From Acanthaster planci (taxonomy: Eukaryota; Echinodermata; Asteroidea; Valvatida; Acanthasteridae): 64,000 nucleotides of DNA. A program made the position numbers and the translations under genes. Under the pieces are notes generated by a model. The model was not told where the DNA came from, made no database searches, and worked only from the letters and a program-made list of their open reading frames with translations. The stretch lies in the NCBI RefSeq assembly GCF_001949145.1, contig NW_019091593.1:220101-284100 (forward strand). Direction: 5' to 3'. Shown here piece after piece: positions 10,513-25,500 of the stretch; position 1 is the stretch's first letter, and the number at the start of each line of letters is the position of its first letter.

Positions 10513-13500
10513 CTAAGGAACCAGCGGAGAGATGAAAGTCAAGGGAAAGAATTAATTAAGGCTGTGCATTGGAACCAGGTACTCAAATCCCCATCTGCTG
10601 ATGTTGTGAACCGGTTCCAAATTATGGTGCTGGGCACTTGTCACCAACTTTCCCAAAACTTTTCAGGCAGAGGGAAAGAAAAGATTCAAAAGGTTCCTGT
10701 GGTGAAATTTTTGAACAAACACTCGGCTACATGAATGCTAGAACAAATTTCGTATTCATGTTGAGAGATTGCTGATGAGCATTTCGCTGAGACAGAGCTG
10801 GCCATTGTAATGCAGTTTTCACATATGCGTTTTCCCCTTTCCTTTTGAATGTTGGGGTACAGTATCTTTACAGTTAGCCTGGTACCTGAGCTTTACTTCA
10901 ATAGCAGTGTTGTATTTGATATTTCTTACAACCCCACAAGACCATGATACAACAAACACACGAACTCCAGTTTAGTTGGCATTGTTAACCCTGTTACTTG
11001 TGACTGTTCTTGAGCATGGCCTATTCAATAGGGTACCTGGTGGTTAAACACCACTAGACAGCATTAAGCAAGCATCCGAAGAAGTACTTAAAAAATCACT
11101 GCAATCAATCTTTTTTAGTACAAACCTTCAAAATCCAGTATATATCTCTGCCACTTTTTGAGGTGGGGGATGGGCTATTGAATCATCCCCCCTTATTTTT
11201 GTGGTGAGTAAAAAATCAAACCAGATTGTGACAAATTTTTTAGATTTTCAATGACTAAAATGCATTCAATATCACTCAAAAAAAGGCAAATAATCAAAAT
11301 TCGTGAATATACAATTGTGAATGCATAATACAGATTTACATCAATACCCCCGTCACTTTTCAAATTGGGATGGTCGGGAAGTCATCCCCCTACCTTTCCC
11401 CATCCCCCATTCCCCATCCCCCCCAAAGTTCTGCACAGATTTACGTCACTGAGCAAAACCAAAGTCTAAGCCGAATCCACTTGTTGAAAACGCTCTGCTA
11501 TGTCTTCCCTAGATGACATCAGAACAACAGTGCCCTCAGCTGTCCAGGAAAGCACAGATAATTTTAACTGTTTAAAAACAGTGTCCTTTTCAGTGTATTT
11601 AACCAAATGGGGTGTAAAAGAGTATTCATACATTAAAGAAGAGTACAACGTCGCAGAGGAATTGTGTCTTAGACATATCCATTGGAGTTACCCTTTAATG
11701 AAAGTAGCAGTTTCACTCGAGAGGGAAAAACAACTTCCATTCTTTCTTGGGAGGAAGGAGACTGAGTAGCAGGCAATACTTCTCCAGTTTTTCTGGATAA
11801 ATCGTATCACAGCACAGGGGTGTCAGTTGTCCAGTGTGTTATTTTGAAAAGTTGCCCAAATTGGAATCAGCTCTTTTCCAACAAATCATCTCCAGGATAG
11901 ACTGTGATAACCATCTCCAAATGTTCATTATTGAGTTCCCCTCCCCTGTGACAACCGTTTGACTGCATGAAAAGAATGGCAGAGTCACTTTTCTGGAGAG
12001 TTAACAAACACTCGGTGAAGAGTAAGAATAAGTCAACTTAGTACGCTGCTTTGTCTTTCTATTCTGAGAACTGTAAGACAATGAAATCAATTTCAAGCAT
12101 TGCTCTTCTGCAAAGGATACAGGGGTTGCTGTCATCAATGCTACAATGCTCCAGTAGGACTGGGATACCATGTAGTTCACGGATCTGCAACAATAAAAAG
12201 AGTATTTGATGGCTGGAATTCCTGATGAATACCCATGACCAATACTGAGTTCGTACATGTCAATGTTGTTGACTTGAATCACTGAGTAAGACTCACATGA
12301 GCTTGGAATAAATTTTTTTGTAAAGGAAACTTGTTGGGAACCCAAAAAAATTGGCTTGACTTGACATGGGAGAAAATGACTCGGGATTCAACTTGAACAA
12401 ATTTGACTCGATGACATTTCTCAACTCGAGCAAATCTGACTCGATGACATTTCTCAACTTGAACAAATCTGACTCAATGACATTTCTCAACTTGAACAAA
12501 TCTGACAGGAAGACACTGGTAACTTTTATTAAAATGAAAAACAAGAATAAGAAACGTATCTACAACTTTTTATGTGGAAAAGCAAGACTGTCAGTTTTCA
12601 TTATGCTTATGTTTTATCATTAAAAATAACAGCACATTATAATCGGAAAAAAAGGCACATGGGTCAGATTTATGTTACAAAATATCCCAGCACATCATCA
12701 ATACAGGTCACAGAGGTGTACAAGTACCATGTAAATAATTATATCACAGGCTACAAACAAACACTTGGGACTTGACTTAGTAAAAACTGACTTATGACTT
12801 GACCTGTAGAGAAATGATTTGGTTACAACACCGCTACAAAGTCTTAGCAATTACTGCCCAAACCATAATTGTCTGTGAGCTTTCTCAGACAGGAATAATA
12901 GGTTTCTCTTGTCTGGATTACTGAAACAAACAAGGGAATTGTTCCAAGTCAGCATGGCTGATATTGGGGGACATGTTTGTGATCAGTTCCTTCCGGCAAG
13001 GCAACATTGCTCTTCCTGTTGGACGGATGCCAATCACAAGTCTTCCTCCCTCACGCTTGGCTGAAATTTCCTTTGGAATATTCCCATGACGGATTCTTAG
13101 CCAAAGGGAAAAATATCATTTCATTTTTCCAAGAATACTTGTCATAAAAAATGATAAATGATGGAAAGACTGCTATACACACGTGCATCTTGTCTTCACT
13201 CAGTCGAATTGAGACCAAGTATGCTTGGTGTCTTTAAAAATTCAGTTTCAGTCGCGTCCAAGACATTAGTCATTCTAACGACGGTAAAGAAAGTTGTGGC
13301 ATGTTGAATTTTGTCCAAAAACAGCACACATGTGGCATTTACTTCAGAGCATCCGTTGGACATTTCACCACCAGAAAACAGCCCACCAGAGAGAGCTGAT
13401 GGGAAATGAGACCTGATCTGTTCAGACTATTTAACTGGCAGTAAACTTGAACTTCAAAGGGAATCAAAAGAGTCTTCTTGTGATAAATCTGAGTTAAGCA

Positions 13501-16500
13501 ATTAAACTCCGAATTCCTGGGGTGAGACTGGGACTGAGTCCAAAGAAACAAAAACAATAAGACAAAGTGAAGCTCTGAGCCTGTGACATTGATTGCAGAA
13601 TTCTGCAGTGCTAAATATGGATGATGAGTCCAGACAACAGGTGCCAAATACCAGTAAATGTTCTAAACTACCACACTTCAATTACGGTACCCAGATTGCA
13701 AGCAGAAACTTATGACTCTGGTATTTTTAAGAGAACAATCCACATACTTGGGGGTCGACACAGTAAAATTGCAAACTTGAACTGCACAAAGGGTCCTGGA
13801 GATCACTTGAAAAGTCTGGTATTTGTTGGACCAAGTTTAACTACCCACCATAAATTTTTACTGTCCCTCTTGAAACAGTTTTTACTGGTGGCTCTAGATC
13901 TGTCAAGAGGTATAGCCTCAGCATCTAACCCTTCAGGCCCATTTTGTGGGTTCTGTTCTTGGTCGAGAAGTTCAAATTTGAATGGGTCCTTGAGAGTACC
14001 TATCAAAGTATCCCATGGCCGCATTCGGAAGTCACTGACAGTGGGAGGTCAGTATGCAACTGCTTCTGGGGGTGTTTACAATTTCAGAAAAGGATTTTAT
14101 TACGGTGTGTATGCAAGGTAGCGCATTCTTGAAGCAGGTTTGCTGTGACAGCACCAGACCCTTCGTGGGGGGGGGGGAGAAAGGGAGACATGAAAACATC
14201 TTTGGATGTTAATCAAATATCTGATCTTTCCCTCAAGTGTATCAAATACTCCAGTTGCAAGAATGATTGAGATGTACATCAATAGTAAAATAAACTTTTT
14301 CCAAGTGCAATTTGACCCCCCCCAAAATAAATAAATAAAAACTAAAAAAATAAGCATGAGTCAACAGCATATGCAAAAAAATGGTCATACTCCGTACAGT
14401 GTGAATTCACATGTAGTACACCAGCCCTAACAGTCCTCAATAGGGGGATCCCAATATGACGCTTTTAGCGTCGATCTGCACACTTCGGCATTTGAAAAAG
14501 GGGCTATATGTGCCAGCTTCAATTCTTAATACAATCCGACGATTGAAAGTAAGGAGTCAAGACACAAAATACATAAAGGTATGTTAAATTCAGACTTTTC
14601 AGGCAGCATATTTTTGTGGAATAGTCTTTCAGGATGACAAAAGAAAAAATAATGGCAATTTACCACGAACTAATGTACCTGCGATGGTCATGTATCTGCA
14701 TGTACAGTGGGCGTGCTTTAAACTTAAAAGTGGCATCACATTTACGAACCGGATACTGCATGTACTGTGTCGACTCAGAGGGCGTGTGTGACGAAGTTCA
14801 ACACAGAGAGCCTAGGTTTCAATGTGGATATGCACAGATGGCGCTAATGTAAAATCCCTATATCCTCCAAGTTTAATATGATTTTAAATACACACAAATA
14901 CTAATGAGAGAAAAACTTGGCTTCAGGAGTGCAGCTTCACATTTGTTCCAAATCACCAACCCTGCACATAAAAATCATGGTCGTGGCTAAATTTGAAGTT
15001 TAAAACTTGGGGTCAATCACATGGCCCCCAACTGTCAGCCAGTTTTAATTCAAAAGCATACATGAGAGTGTGGAACCAGTCAGTCAAATCTATTCTCAGG
15101 AGGGCACAAGGTGATTGGCAAGCAATGTTGTATTGTGGGTAAATTTGTCAAAATATGTGTTCGGTTACGTGGCCAAACAATGAGGGGACAAAAGGTGGCT
15201 CAAATAGGGCAGTCTAAGCTGCCTCCCAGTCAACTTGGGCCTAATTGCCTGCTACTTATCAAAGAAAACTCCAAAGACTTCTTGTCCCTTGGCCCAAGGG
15301 GGAAAAACAGAAAGTCTCCAATTCTCAGGCAACCTGTAACAGTAACAATTCAACACAAGGAATGTTAACCTAACCTTAGCTTCCAATACTCTGTTACAAT
15401 TGTTAATTACCGCCAAGCAGTCTTGTTTGTGGTAGATTATTTTTCAACGAAGTGCTTAGTGGGACCACAATGTTGTCTTTGAGAGTGTAAGTACTTGCTG
15501 TTGAGACAAGCTTAATTCTCCCTCAAACAGGTCTTGGCAAAGTTTTTGTTTCTGCCATTGGCTCGTTAAAAACAGCTCAAGTTTGTGGCAAATATTTGGC
15601 TGTTTTGTTAGGTGTAAATTGAAACCAGTTTTCCGTTTTCTTGGTGGACGTAATTAGTGACTTTCTGCTTTCAGGTCTCCATGTGCAGTGAAAGATGATA
15701 CCCAGCCTTATGTGTGGCCCTTCTGAAATGAAGAACTCTCCAACTGTGCTTTCTTACACAGGTCTTGTGAGTTCATGCATGTTAGTCAGCAAAGCATAAT
15801 GCCGTAGTAACAAATTGATTGCTAAGTACCTGTATTGCAGTATGTGGGCCGTGGGCAATTCTTTTGGCTGCTGATTCAGAGGCAGCTCTTGCATGAATAA
15901 CTGTGATCGACAAATTTCACAATTTCATATATTATGTTTTTTACAGTTTATATATTTATACACTGTATGTTATTAATATATTGGGCAGAACAAACCAGAA
16001 CGGCACGTGCATAGGGTTGCTGTGAACAAGTCATGCAATGATGCTTAACTAAATACTGTACTTACAAATGATACAATGTTCGTGATTCACAGCCTATCAA
16101 AACTGCAGCATAAGAAGCCATTTGTTTCATTTCAAGACGTGAAGTGTCATTTTCACCACTGAAATCATGTTACCTCACCTTGCCTATAAATTGACTAAGG
16201 AAAACCTGAAAAAATATCAGTTAAGTATGTGTCAATTCCCAAGAAACATGAAATTGTGGCGGTACCTGAACTAGCCATCTTGAGAAGAGCTAGGACGTTC
16301 ACATGCAAGAGAAAGATAATATATAGTTCTTCTAAAGCCTGATACCACACGGGGCACCTGTTCTGTGACTTGCCATATCGGCATAATTCATTGTGACTCA
16401 GAACAGAAACAGCCATGGTCTGTATCAGTAACAACAGCACGCCCTGCTTGATTGCTGATTAAAACGAGTTAAAGTTGCAACAAAGTTCACGTACATTCTC

Positions 16501-19500
16501 CTGTCTCATGTACTGGCAAAATGCAGCCCCCTAAACCCAAGACAAGTCAGGAGTACATGTGATTTTTCTCAGACATCAAGCGCGGTAATTTTGCAGTAAA
16601 TTTGATTTGAAATGAGGGTGACTTGTTGTTGAACCTCAGGTGTGGAAGCTATTAAGCATCGGCCCCAAAACTTGATGAGGGGGGGGGCTCATACAGGAAA
16701 CCAGAGCTGAATCCTAAATTGATTGGGAAAGTGGAAATTAACTATTGGGTCCCTGGGATGAGGACAGCTGTAATGGCAGTTGACATGCAGGAATTACCGG
16801 CTGGGGCCTATGGGATGGGATCCAAAGGGGGAAAATTTGAATGGGGCAGGGATTATGCTACAATGTAAATTGAAACAAATGTCATGGGTTTTGGAGGCAA
16901 AACATCATCTATGCACGTTCTGCGGATGTTCATATTTGGTATAATGGCAGCTGACTCAATGTGAAGTTAAAGACTGTATAATAAAGAATCAATCTGACTC
17001 AATAGCAATCATGACACAAGGAAATTCAGAAAAGGTTTGGTATTTCTTTAGTAAGTAAAAGAGGGGTAAACATATCCTTCCTTACTTATTGTCATAGTAG
17101 TACATTCTGATCCAATTCTCTGAAGTAAAGATTTGCCAAACAAAATTCAGTATCCTACATGTGTAACTCAATGTTGAAAAACAAAATTTTCCAGAGAGGG
17201 TCTATCAGAAACACTACGGTTGAACATGGACACCCGCTCTGAGAACATAACGGCTGTAACTCACTAACACACAAAACAAGAATGACTGTTTTTGTAAAGT
17301 TCCCCTTGCATTTAACTCATTATTTCTACATTGCTATGTTCACTGATCACCCTTTTACCAATCCAATCAACATGAGATTAATGATGGCAATGCGCATAGC
17401 TACATATGGGTAAACTTACTCAATTTGTTTAACTCAAAAAGAGCTGGTACTGGCCCCCGAGATCTTAACCACATTCTTAAATAAGGACAATAAATGAGGA
17501 ATTCATAAAGTGTAAATAAAACAAAAACATAAATATGAACGTGTTTGCCCTTGTATCAGTTTCATGACAAAAATGGACATCACTTCTTATTTTCAGTATG
17601 AAACATTTCTAGCGACTCTAAAGTATTGTTCTAGCAACTCAATCTCATTTTGTTAAGTTGAATTTATCAGTGATTTTCTACTATTCCTTATAAGAGGGAA
17701 GTGGACTGGGGGCATCCTGCCAGCTACATGCACATACACGTACATTTATGTACATCAATGAGAAACCTACTGGGTGGGCCATGAACCCTACAGGAATGTG
17801 CAGACAAGCATATAACTGTCCAAAGACAGGAACCCAACAAGTGCATGGAAAGAATTAATCCTGTCAACTCTTGCCCCCCCCTTCTTTCTTGTTCTCCTTT
17901 TGTTCTCCTTAAATCCATCATGTCATCTGGGTACAGACAATGGGATGATTTCTGGCATGGGAAGCACCAAACTGTTTGCTCATGATTTTTTCTTTCTTTT
18001 CATCTCTGTTTACCTTGTTTTTGTCAACCTTCTGGCACATACTTCCCAGCATGACAAAGCTTGTTTGCATGCACAACAGAGGGCCCACTTGAAATACTCA
18101 GGTAGGTGGATCTTAGGGTCCACGAGATGGGATAAAGACTCAAGTACCATGAAGGTGTCTTGTATTGTGTGCAAAGTCATTGTTCAACATGTTTCATTCT
18201 TTAAAGTGGGAAAGTCTTGACAGAAGAGGGTCTCTAACAGCCTAGGTTGGACCTTAGTTTTCAACTGTCAATGTGGATTTGAAGCCTTAGGGAATTTTAT
18301 CATGAACCACTGTTCATTCACCCCACAGTAGTTCTTGTTAATTCTCATAAGAAAATCAAAGATATGCACCTGTTTAACAAGGTCATAGAAAGGGACCAAG
18401 GCACACTTGCCAATACACGAAAAGTGAATTTGAAGGACTTACGACTGACTGCATGGCCACTTTTGCATCATTCTCCAGGATTACTAAAGAAAAGGACTTC
18501 ACACACATGTGAAGTTCTTGATATGAGAGATGTACATATGTACATAAAATTTCCAGTGCATCGTCTCTCATATGAGTACATGTATATGTTGCATTTTGGT
18601 AGATTGTGTATCAAAGTTTAGAACTGCAAACAAAATTTGGCCTTCCCCTGCTTCCATATAATAGTCCACATACCAAGGTACATGTAGCCATGAGGGAAGC
18701 ACTAATGTCGGATTTGTTATAAATACATGTCCACACAACATAGGCTTAGCTGGAAACAAGCACCACGGCATGTACGGCCCACAATCCATTTCACACGTTT
18801 GATATTTAAAGTGCATGTTCAACATAAACTGTTGGGAAAAAAAGACCAAAAATAAATCCTCTGATGATAATTCACTGCCACTTTGGCTTTCTTCTTGACA
18901 AGTCAGTTTGTTCCTCTCAGTGACCTATACGTACGTGCACATGCAGCTGATCCATATCAGCATGTTACCCCACACCTGCTATATATGCATAAGCCCACAA
19001 ATGAATGTTCTGATGGAGTTGGAAGGTCAAGGAAGTTTGCTGCTGGTAAGAATGGTAAAGCTACAGTCTACATGGAACTTAATGAACTAGGACTATTGCA
19101 GGTACAAGGAAAATGGTGGGAATAAAAACGAGGACCACTGGGTGAGGCAAGCATTCAGAGTGGGCATTACACGCATGTTTTGGGAGAGGTCCCTAAAATG
19201 TCTATGCATTCCCTTCTCCCTGAGACTTATGAGTATTCCTTTACTGGAAAAACCTAACATTTATTTTCCTGAAATAAATTCAATTATTCATGTAGTTTAC
19301 TAAACCTCAGTTCATTGCTAGAGGCTTTTGCTTCGCTTTTGTGTGTTGATTTTAACACCTTAGACAACTCATGGAAATAATCTGGACAGTAAAACCTCAG
19401 CCACCCCCTTGAGAAATCCTGGGTGTAATCCTGGGCAGTCAGGAAGTGAAATCTACCGGTAAGTGATACTCAGTTTGTGCACAGAGTTTTGGAGCTAGAA

Positions 19501-22500
19501 GGGAATGCCATTAAGATACATACTGAATTACTTGAATTTTTTTTGGGGGGGGATGGATGGGAACAGGAACATGAGAGGAGTTTTTCATTAAAGCATTCCT
19601 ACGTGTATGCAGACATCCATCTGAAAAAAAGTTGTACTCTGTCAAAACCATTCAATTATAAAGAATCAGTAGCACTTTAATGACTAACTATTAAAGTATA
19701 ACTTTCGTTTTAAGCTTTCATAGCTACAGTTACTTCATCAAGTGCTACTGATTCTTTATATTTGTATTCTACCTGACTGGCACAGCTACCCACCACTATA
19801 ACCATTCAAGTGACTGTTTCTAACAGGTCAGAGTCGCCCTGCCTATATCAGACAAAATGGACTGGCTATAATACAGCTATGCTTTGACATTAACTGATGA
19901 GCCATCTTGGTCTACCAGTGGCCTGATTTTGTCTTTTGATGCGATTGGACTGGTAACAGAACTAACCTGAATTGTGATCTGACTATTGGTGGCTAGCCTG
20001 AAGCAAGGGAAAGTGAATTGAATTCTTGACCGTCTGTGAGTGTTATATGAAGGAGGGAAAAGCGTCCCTTTACATTTAAGAAAAATGAGCTCTGAAGAAC
20101 AGGCACTGTGGTATTATCAAAGGGGGTGGGGTGGGGGAGTTGATGCATATGGTGGAGGAAGTTGCATGGGTCAAGGAAGGTGGTAAAGTCATTTATTGGT
20201 CACTTTCTCTGTCCCTGCTTTAAAACCAGGAACACGTATTTGTGAGTAAAGTTCTATTTTCTGAGTTTCTAGACACATATAAAGAAACTCCCAAAGGAAT
20301 CTGTTATGAATGCCTCCAATGAATCAGAACTTTTACAGCTACAATTTCCACAAGGGCAGAAAACTAACTGGGACCCAACCCGCCTTGACAGACAGCAGTC
20401 TGGCATCTTGACACCACACGAGGGCAGCGTCCTCCGGGATGTGGCCACTGTTTGTTTACACATGGTAACAGATGCCACAATAACCCTGTAAGTGTTAACA
20501 CAGAGTCCGGCTTATGGATGGGGGCTAAACGTTGCTCACATGTAGGTAAGGGACACTGATGGGTGTGACAAAATACTGGCACTGGGCCCAGGTGAACTTG
20601 AGTAACCCCAATCTATAGCTTATATGTAACTTACATGTCAAAAGTGCAGAGTCCATGCAATTTCAAGAATTTGGATAGATGTGTTTACTATGAATGGTTT
20701 GCCACAAAAAATTCACGCATAAATGTGACCCACTCCATGAAAATTAGTCGCAAGTCATTGGAGCCACTTTTGAGTTTTTACTTTGTATTAGATGGAGGAA
20801 ACTGAGCTCTATGTTTTGATGTATCAGTTAGTTGGGTCTGATGAAAATGGATATTGTATAGATTTAAAAATATTGACAATACCTATTGCTTAAACACTGT
20901 GCAAGATTCTTTCGAGGCCTTTAACTCAAAAGCGGCTCCGGCGAAATGCGACTCATTTTTGCAGAGTGGTTCACAATTAAAAATTTCTGTGTCACCTTGA
21001 TTTCCTGTAACAATCATAAATGTGCATGTATGTCATTTCCAAACTTCAGACAATCATGCCCATAAAACAGGTCTGCCCTTTATGGCCCATTGTCTAGATA
21101 TGTAAATTCTGACCACCGCACAAATTATCCTCAGCACGTGATTTCTGGACATCACGAACAGTTACATGTATCTGAAACTTGCCCTTTAAGTACATCAAAT
21201 CCACTTCTACAAGTTTCGCATCTGTAAGTGGAACAACAGGTCCACGTTTGATGCTTTGATTTGTTTAAAACTTGACTATAAAAAGCTGCCTCAGCACAGC
21301 GCAGCAAAATCCTAATTTCCCTTTTGTCCTACTCCTTCACATTCTGCAGATGTCTGTAACATGGCTAACCCATCATAATCTGGATTCACTTTACTGCCTT
21401 CTCAAGTCCAGCTACATGTACATACCCCTGCTGAGCACACTTTTGTCAGCAGCAAAGCTGTCAGGATTATCTCAAAAGAGTCAAGTAGTCAAATTGGCCA
21501 CTGAAGCTTTCTTCATCAACAGGAAATCAAACTTCATTATGTACCTGTTTCTACTGAGTAAAACAATTCAAACTTAAAGCTTGAATTGAGCTTTTCAAAC
21601 TTGAAGTGTAACTTTTAGCTCTGTTATGTCCCAACACAGTTTTCGCAAGGATAATCCATTAAATAAAACATTGTTTATGTACAATACATGTAATAAGGAC
21701 AGCATTAGGTTCATGCCTATGGTTGACTCACCAGATCTCTGTGACCATTTCTGAAAATTTGGGGGGAAAAAGAGAAGAAAATAACCAGTTACCTTGTTCT
21801 GGTTCGCAGTGTAGTTGTGGCACATGTTACCGATCAAACGAACCAAGTCTCTCTTGAAACCAAAGAGTGGATTCATTTGAGCACTGGCACCCTCCAGAGT
21901 CTGTGTGGCGGTGAAGTGGTTATTGCCTTTTTTGCCTGCATTATTTGCTCGCTCAAGAAGATCTACGAATGTAAACAAGAGTGGGTAACGGTACAAATAC
22001 ATGGGTAATTCCAAAAATTAGGGGTTCTTTTATTTTCGTGTCCTTGTAACATCTGACCTGTGATTTTGTAAGTTCAGAACACATTTTCTAATTTCCAGGA
22101 GTGACGAATTAATGCAAATTACCTGCCAAACAAATAGTAACAGTTTGAAATGGATTCCGATGATATTTCCATGTCTAATAAGAAAGGTCAGATGCAGGCG
22201 TATTTAGTAATTTCAACACAGCATTTATGAAATTCGGGGTACAAGGCACTTTTAAGCAACATTTGAGCTGTCTTCGCCCGGTAAAAATGTGAGAAAATCC
22301 GTTGAAAAAATTTCACATTGTAGGAGGACTTTTATACCCTGGACGTCAGTTGCAATGCAATGTAGACGACGTCCAACCTAAGCTAATGTACAGTATGCTA
22401 GACTTTGCGTTTGTATCTGAGGTTTCCAACCAATGCACACTACACACACATGCTGCATGACAAAAGCATCAGATTGACTTGACAGTGAGTTTAAGTTAGT

Positions 22501-25500
22501 TGCAAGTTCATGTATTTAGGGACTATGCAGTGCAATGCACACGGATACAAGTTTAAGAATCTCTGGACTCCAAATTTCCACATAAAAAATGATTTTCTAC
22601 ATTAGTACAATAATAACAGTATCTGTCTTTTCCAGCAGAAATTAAGCTTCAGTATGCGACAAGATTCCATAACAAAACTTTGAAAATTACATGTATTGTA
22701 CAGCAAGAAGAATGGTCAGTCTTCGGTTTTAATAGGCCAAAAGTGTCAAAACGTGGCGACGCTCACTCGGCCATTCCAAGAAAATTTATTCATAAATCTG
22801 GCCATAAATGGTACACATGCAAGTATCTATCACATTAACAATTCAATTCCTGCAGCGTTTTAGTTTGCTAAAGATCTGAGGTGCTGGACACAAAACATCA
22901 TTTGAGTTGTCATTCCGACCAATGAAAAAGACGGTATTACAAGACCAGCAAGTACCAACTGTATAATTTCATGGCATGTTGACCGTGAGGCCTGAGATTT
23001 TCTGAATCTGTCAGCGATAATGAAGAAATAAATGAATGAAATGTGGAAGTGATGACCATTTTGAATGACTCTAGGTCGATAGTTCTTTATGGTGTCTTAT
23101 AACTTTGCACGGTGTGAATGGCAAATTGGAACGATTGGCTACATTAAACAGTAGATCTACATAAGGTACATGAAAATATGTATAACCAAATTTTATTATA
23201 AATATGTGTATACATGTACCTCACTGCCTGACTGCTAATAACAAAGTGAAAAACATACTAAATCCTGAATAATTTTGTGCTTCGAATATTTGAAACAAAC
23301 TTTAGATGTAGAATGCGCTGTTTTTTCTTTTATAGCATTAAAGATTGAACAGTAGAGGAAGCCTAGCTAATATTTCCTGGTCAAGCCTTAAAGTGCTTCT
23401 GACAGGTGCAATTTTCAAATCATTGGCCTGGCAATGGTCACACCCTGGAAAATTCCATCTTGCAAGCGGGGTGATGACAGACAGTTACCACATAGTAGAC
23501 ATCCTTGGGAAGGTGCCAAGCCAGGTTGGATAGCTAAACAATAAACTGTATTTAACTAGCTTAAGGTACCTTAGGAGGAACAAACAAAAGCAGTTTTTCC
23601 TGTTGGCAACTTCTCCTTTTTTTTAGTTTTTCATTTATTACTTGGTAACTTTAACACCATACCTACAGTTTTGTAGTCTAGACCATCACAAGACCAGACA
23701 GAAGGCGACGCACAAGACAAGACACAAGACCAGTCACAAGTAACAGTGTGAACAATGACAAAAGAGTGCTTCTGTTGCGGTTCATTTGAATAGCTTGTGA
23801 CTTGAATTCAGACTGGAGGTCTTGTGTTGGTCTTGTGCTAGCCTCGCATGGTCTTGTGAAGGTCTTAAGTGGTCTCGACTATAACACTGATACTTGGACT
23901 TTAATTTGTTTCTACCAAAATGTTTACATGTAGCAACAAATGCAAGTTTCAAAACTGTCAGATGGGGAGAAAAATCCTACATGCACACTTCTGGCTGTGA
24001 GTTTGTACTGTGCATGGAAAAGAGATATTTTTGTCAAACACAATCACACTTTGATGAAAATCTATGGTACGACTTTGAAACTGCAACCGTGGAGGTAGAG
24101 TGACTCCCCGATGGTGACAACGTACACACATGCCCCATCACTGGATTCAAAACGCCAGCCTCGTGGTCAGAAGTTACTGGTACTTAACCACTTAACCTTA
24201 ACCACTGTGCTACACATCACTAGTGTTCACTATTATCCACATCACACAATCCCTGCATGCATGTACAGTGCAGCAGCTACAAATTCATATCTTGGGACTC
24301 AAATACGTGAAAATTATAGACACGTACCAAGGCTACACGCCAGTAGAGACACTCTCTCCTGTAGGTTTCTTTTGGCTTCTGGATGAGCTGTTGCCTCACA
24401 CAGTGCATTGAGTAGTCTCATTACAAGCTGGGGTTTCTACAAAGTATCAAATAAAATGTTCAGTCAGAGCACTGTGAAGCTGCCTTACAGTACCATTTTC
24501 TAAATGGCAACAGGAAGGGCAGACGGAAATTCTTTTGTGGACAGTCCATAAAAGCAGGCATAACATCTAAATCTGAAGGAAAATTCCGTGCAAACACCCA
24601 AATGTATGACTACAGTATACTGTTGAAAATGAAGGACATATGAAGAAATGAATGGAGACAGATCTGAAATTTTAAGGAATTCGGAAAATATTAGGATTGA
24701 AAAAATGGGCAAATTTCCTTGCAGGCAAAGTCATAGTCCATACAAACTACAGGTACAATGTATATGCAAGTAGGCACGCTGTCGCTGATAAAAACGGACA
24801 AAGTTTGGGAATTAGAAAAAAAAATTTCATGCTCAAGTCACATGTATCGGTACTGAAAGCTCAGTACAACCTACACTGAATGTACATGTATCACTGGTGT
24901 CCTGCACACGGCATAAAAAACTGCCAACAGAGATTTGGTTCATCAAGGTCTGTATAATGACCAGACCGTGCAGTAAATTGAGTGGAAGGACCGTTACCCA
25001 GCAAAGTGCTGACTCATGACACCAGCAGGGTGTTGGAGAGCCTAGTTTAAATGGCATTTGCAACCAATCCATTTCACTTAATGTGCCCATTTCCTGCAAA
25101 CAGGTCATTGTTTCCTATGGGTTCAAAAAAACCTTGATTTTTAATTTCTCTAGTAACTCCCATAAAAAGGTGATTGAAGCAAGACAATGCTGCACCTCAT
25201 TTGATAAAACACTGTATCACAGGTCATATCCCAGTCATGATGTGGGAAGCATACCAATATGTGACCCATTACATTGAGAAGTGTTAAGGTTTTTTTAATA
25301 TGTCTTGAGCAGAAGCACCCCCTTATCCACTAAACAGAGTGATGTTGGTGGGAGTGTTCATTTTCTTGGTAGCGACGTGTGCATTTCATAATTGCTTGTG
25401 AACCTGATGAGTGCAGTTCCCATCAAAGGAGCCACCGTTACTAGGAAAATTGTGCCCTCTCTTGGTCTATATTGGGGCTCAAAGATCATTGTTATCATCT

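Larger units (their letters stand above)
12185..21792 (-). other. ATXN10 intron 7 (about 9.6 kb)
   Basis: The largest intron of the gene. It contains a 33-bp tandem repeat (12378-12508), an unidentified 166-residue open frame (13621-14121), a G run (14167-14177) and a 102-bp hairpin element (19658-19759). Elsewhere I see only AT-rich DNA with scattered ACATGT palindromes and no recognisable exon on either strand. Confidence 0.75.
21963..24327 (-). other. ATXN10 intron 6
   Basis: Holds a truncated inverted-repeat element directly upstream of the exon 7 acceptor (22003-22200), the second palindromic dispersed repeat (23670-23890) and a tRNA-derived SINE (24100-24216). The rest is featureless AT-rich DNA. 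Confidence 0.8.

Noticed and set aside
12293-12623. Repeat proteins on both strands at the 33-bp tandem repeat
   Set aside because: A period divisible by three keeps any frame open; this is not evidence for coding.
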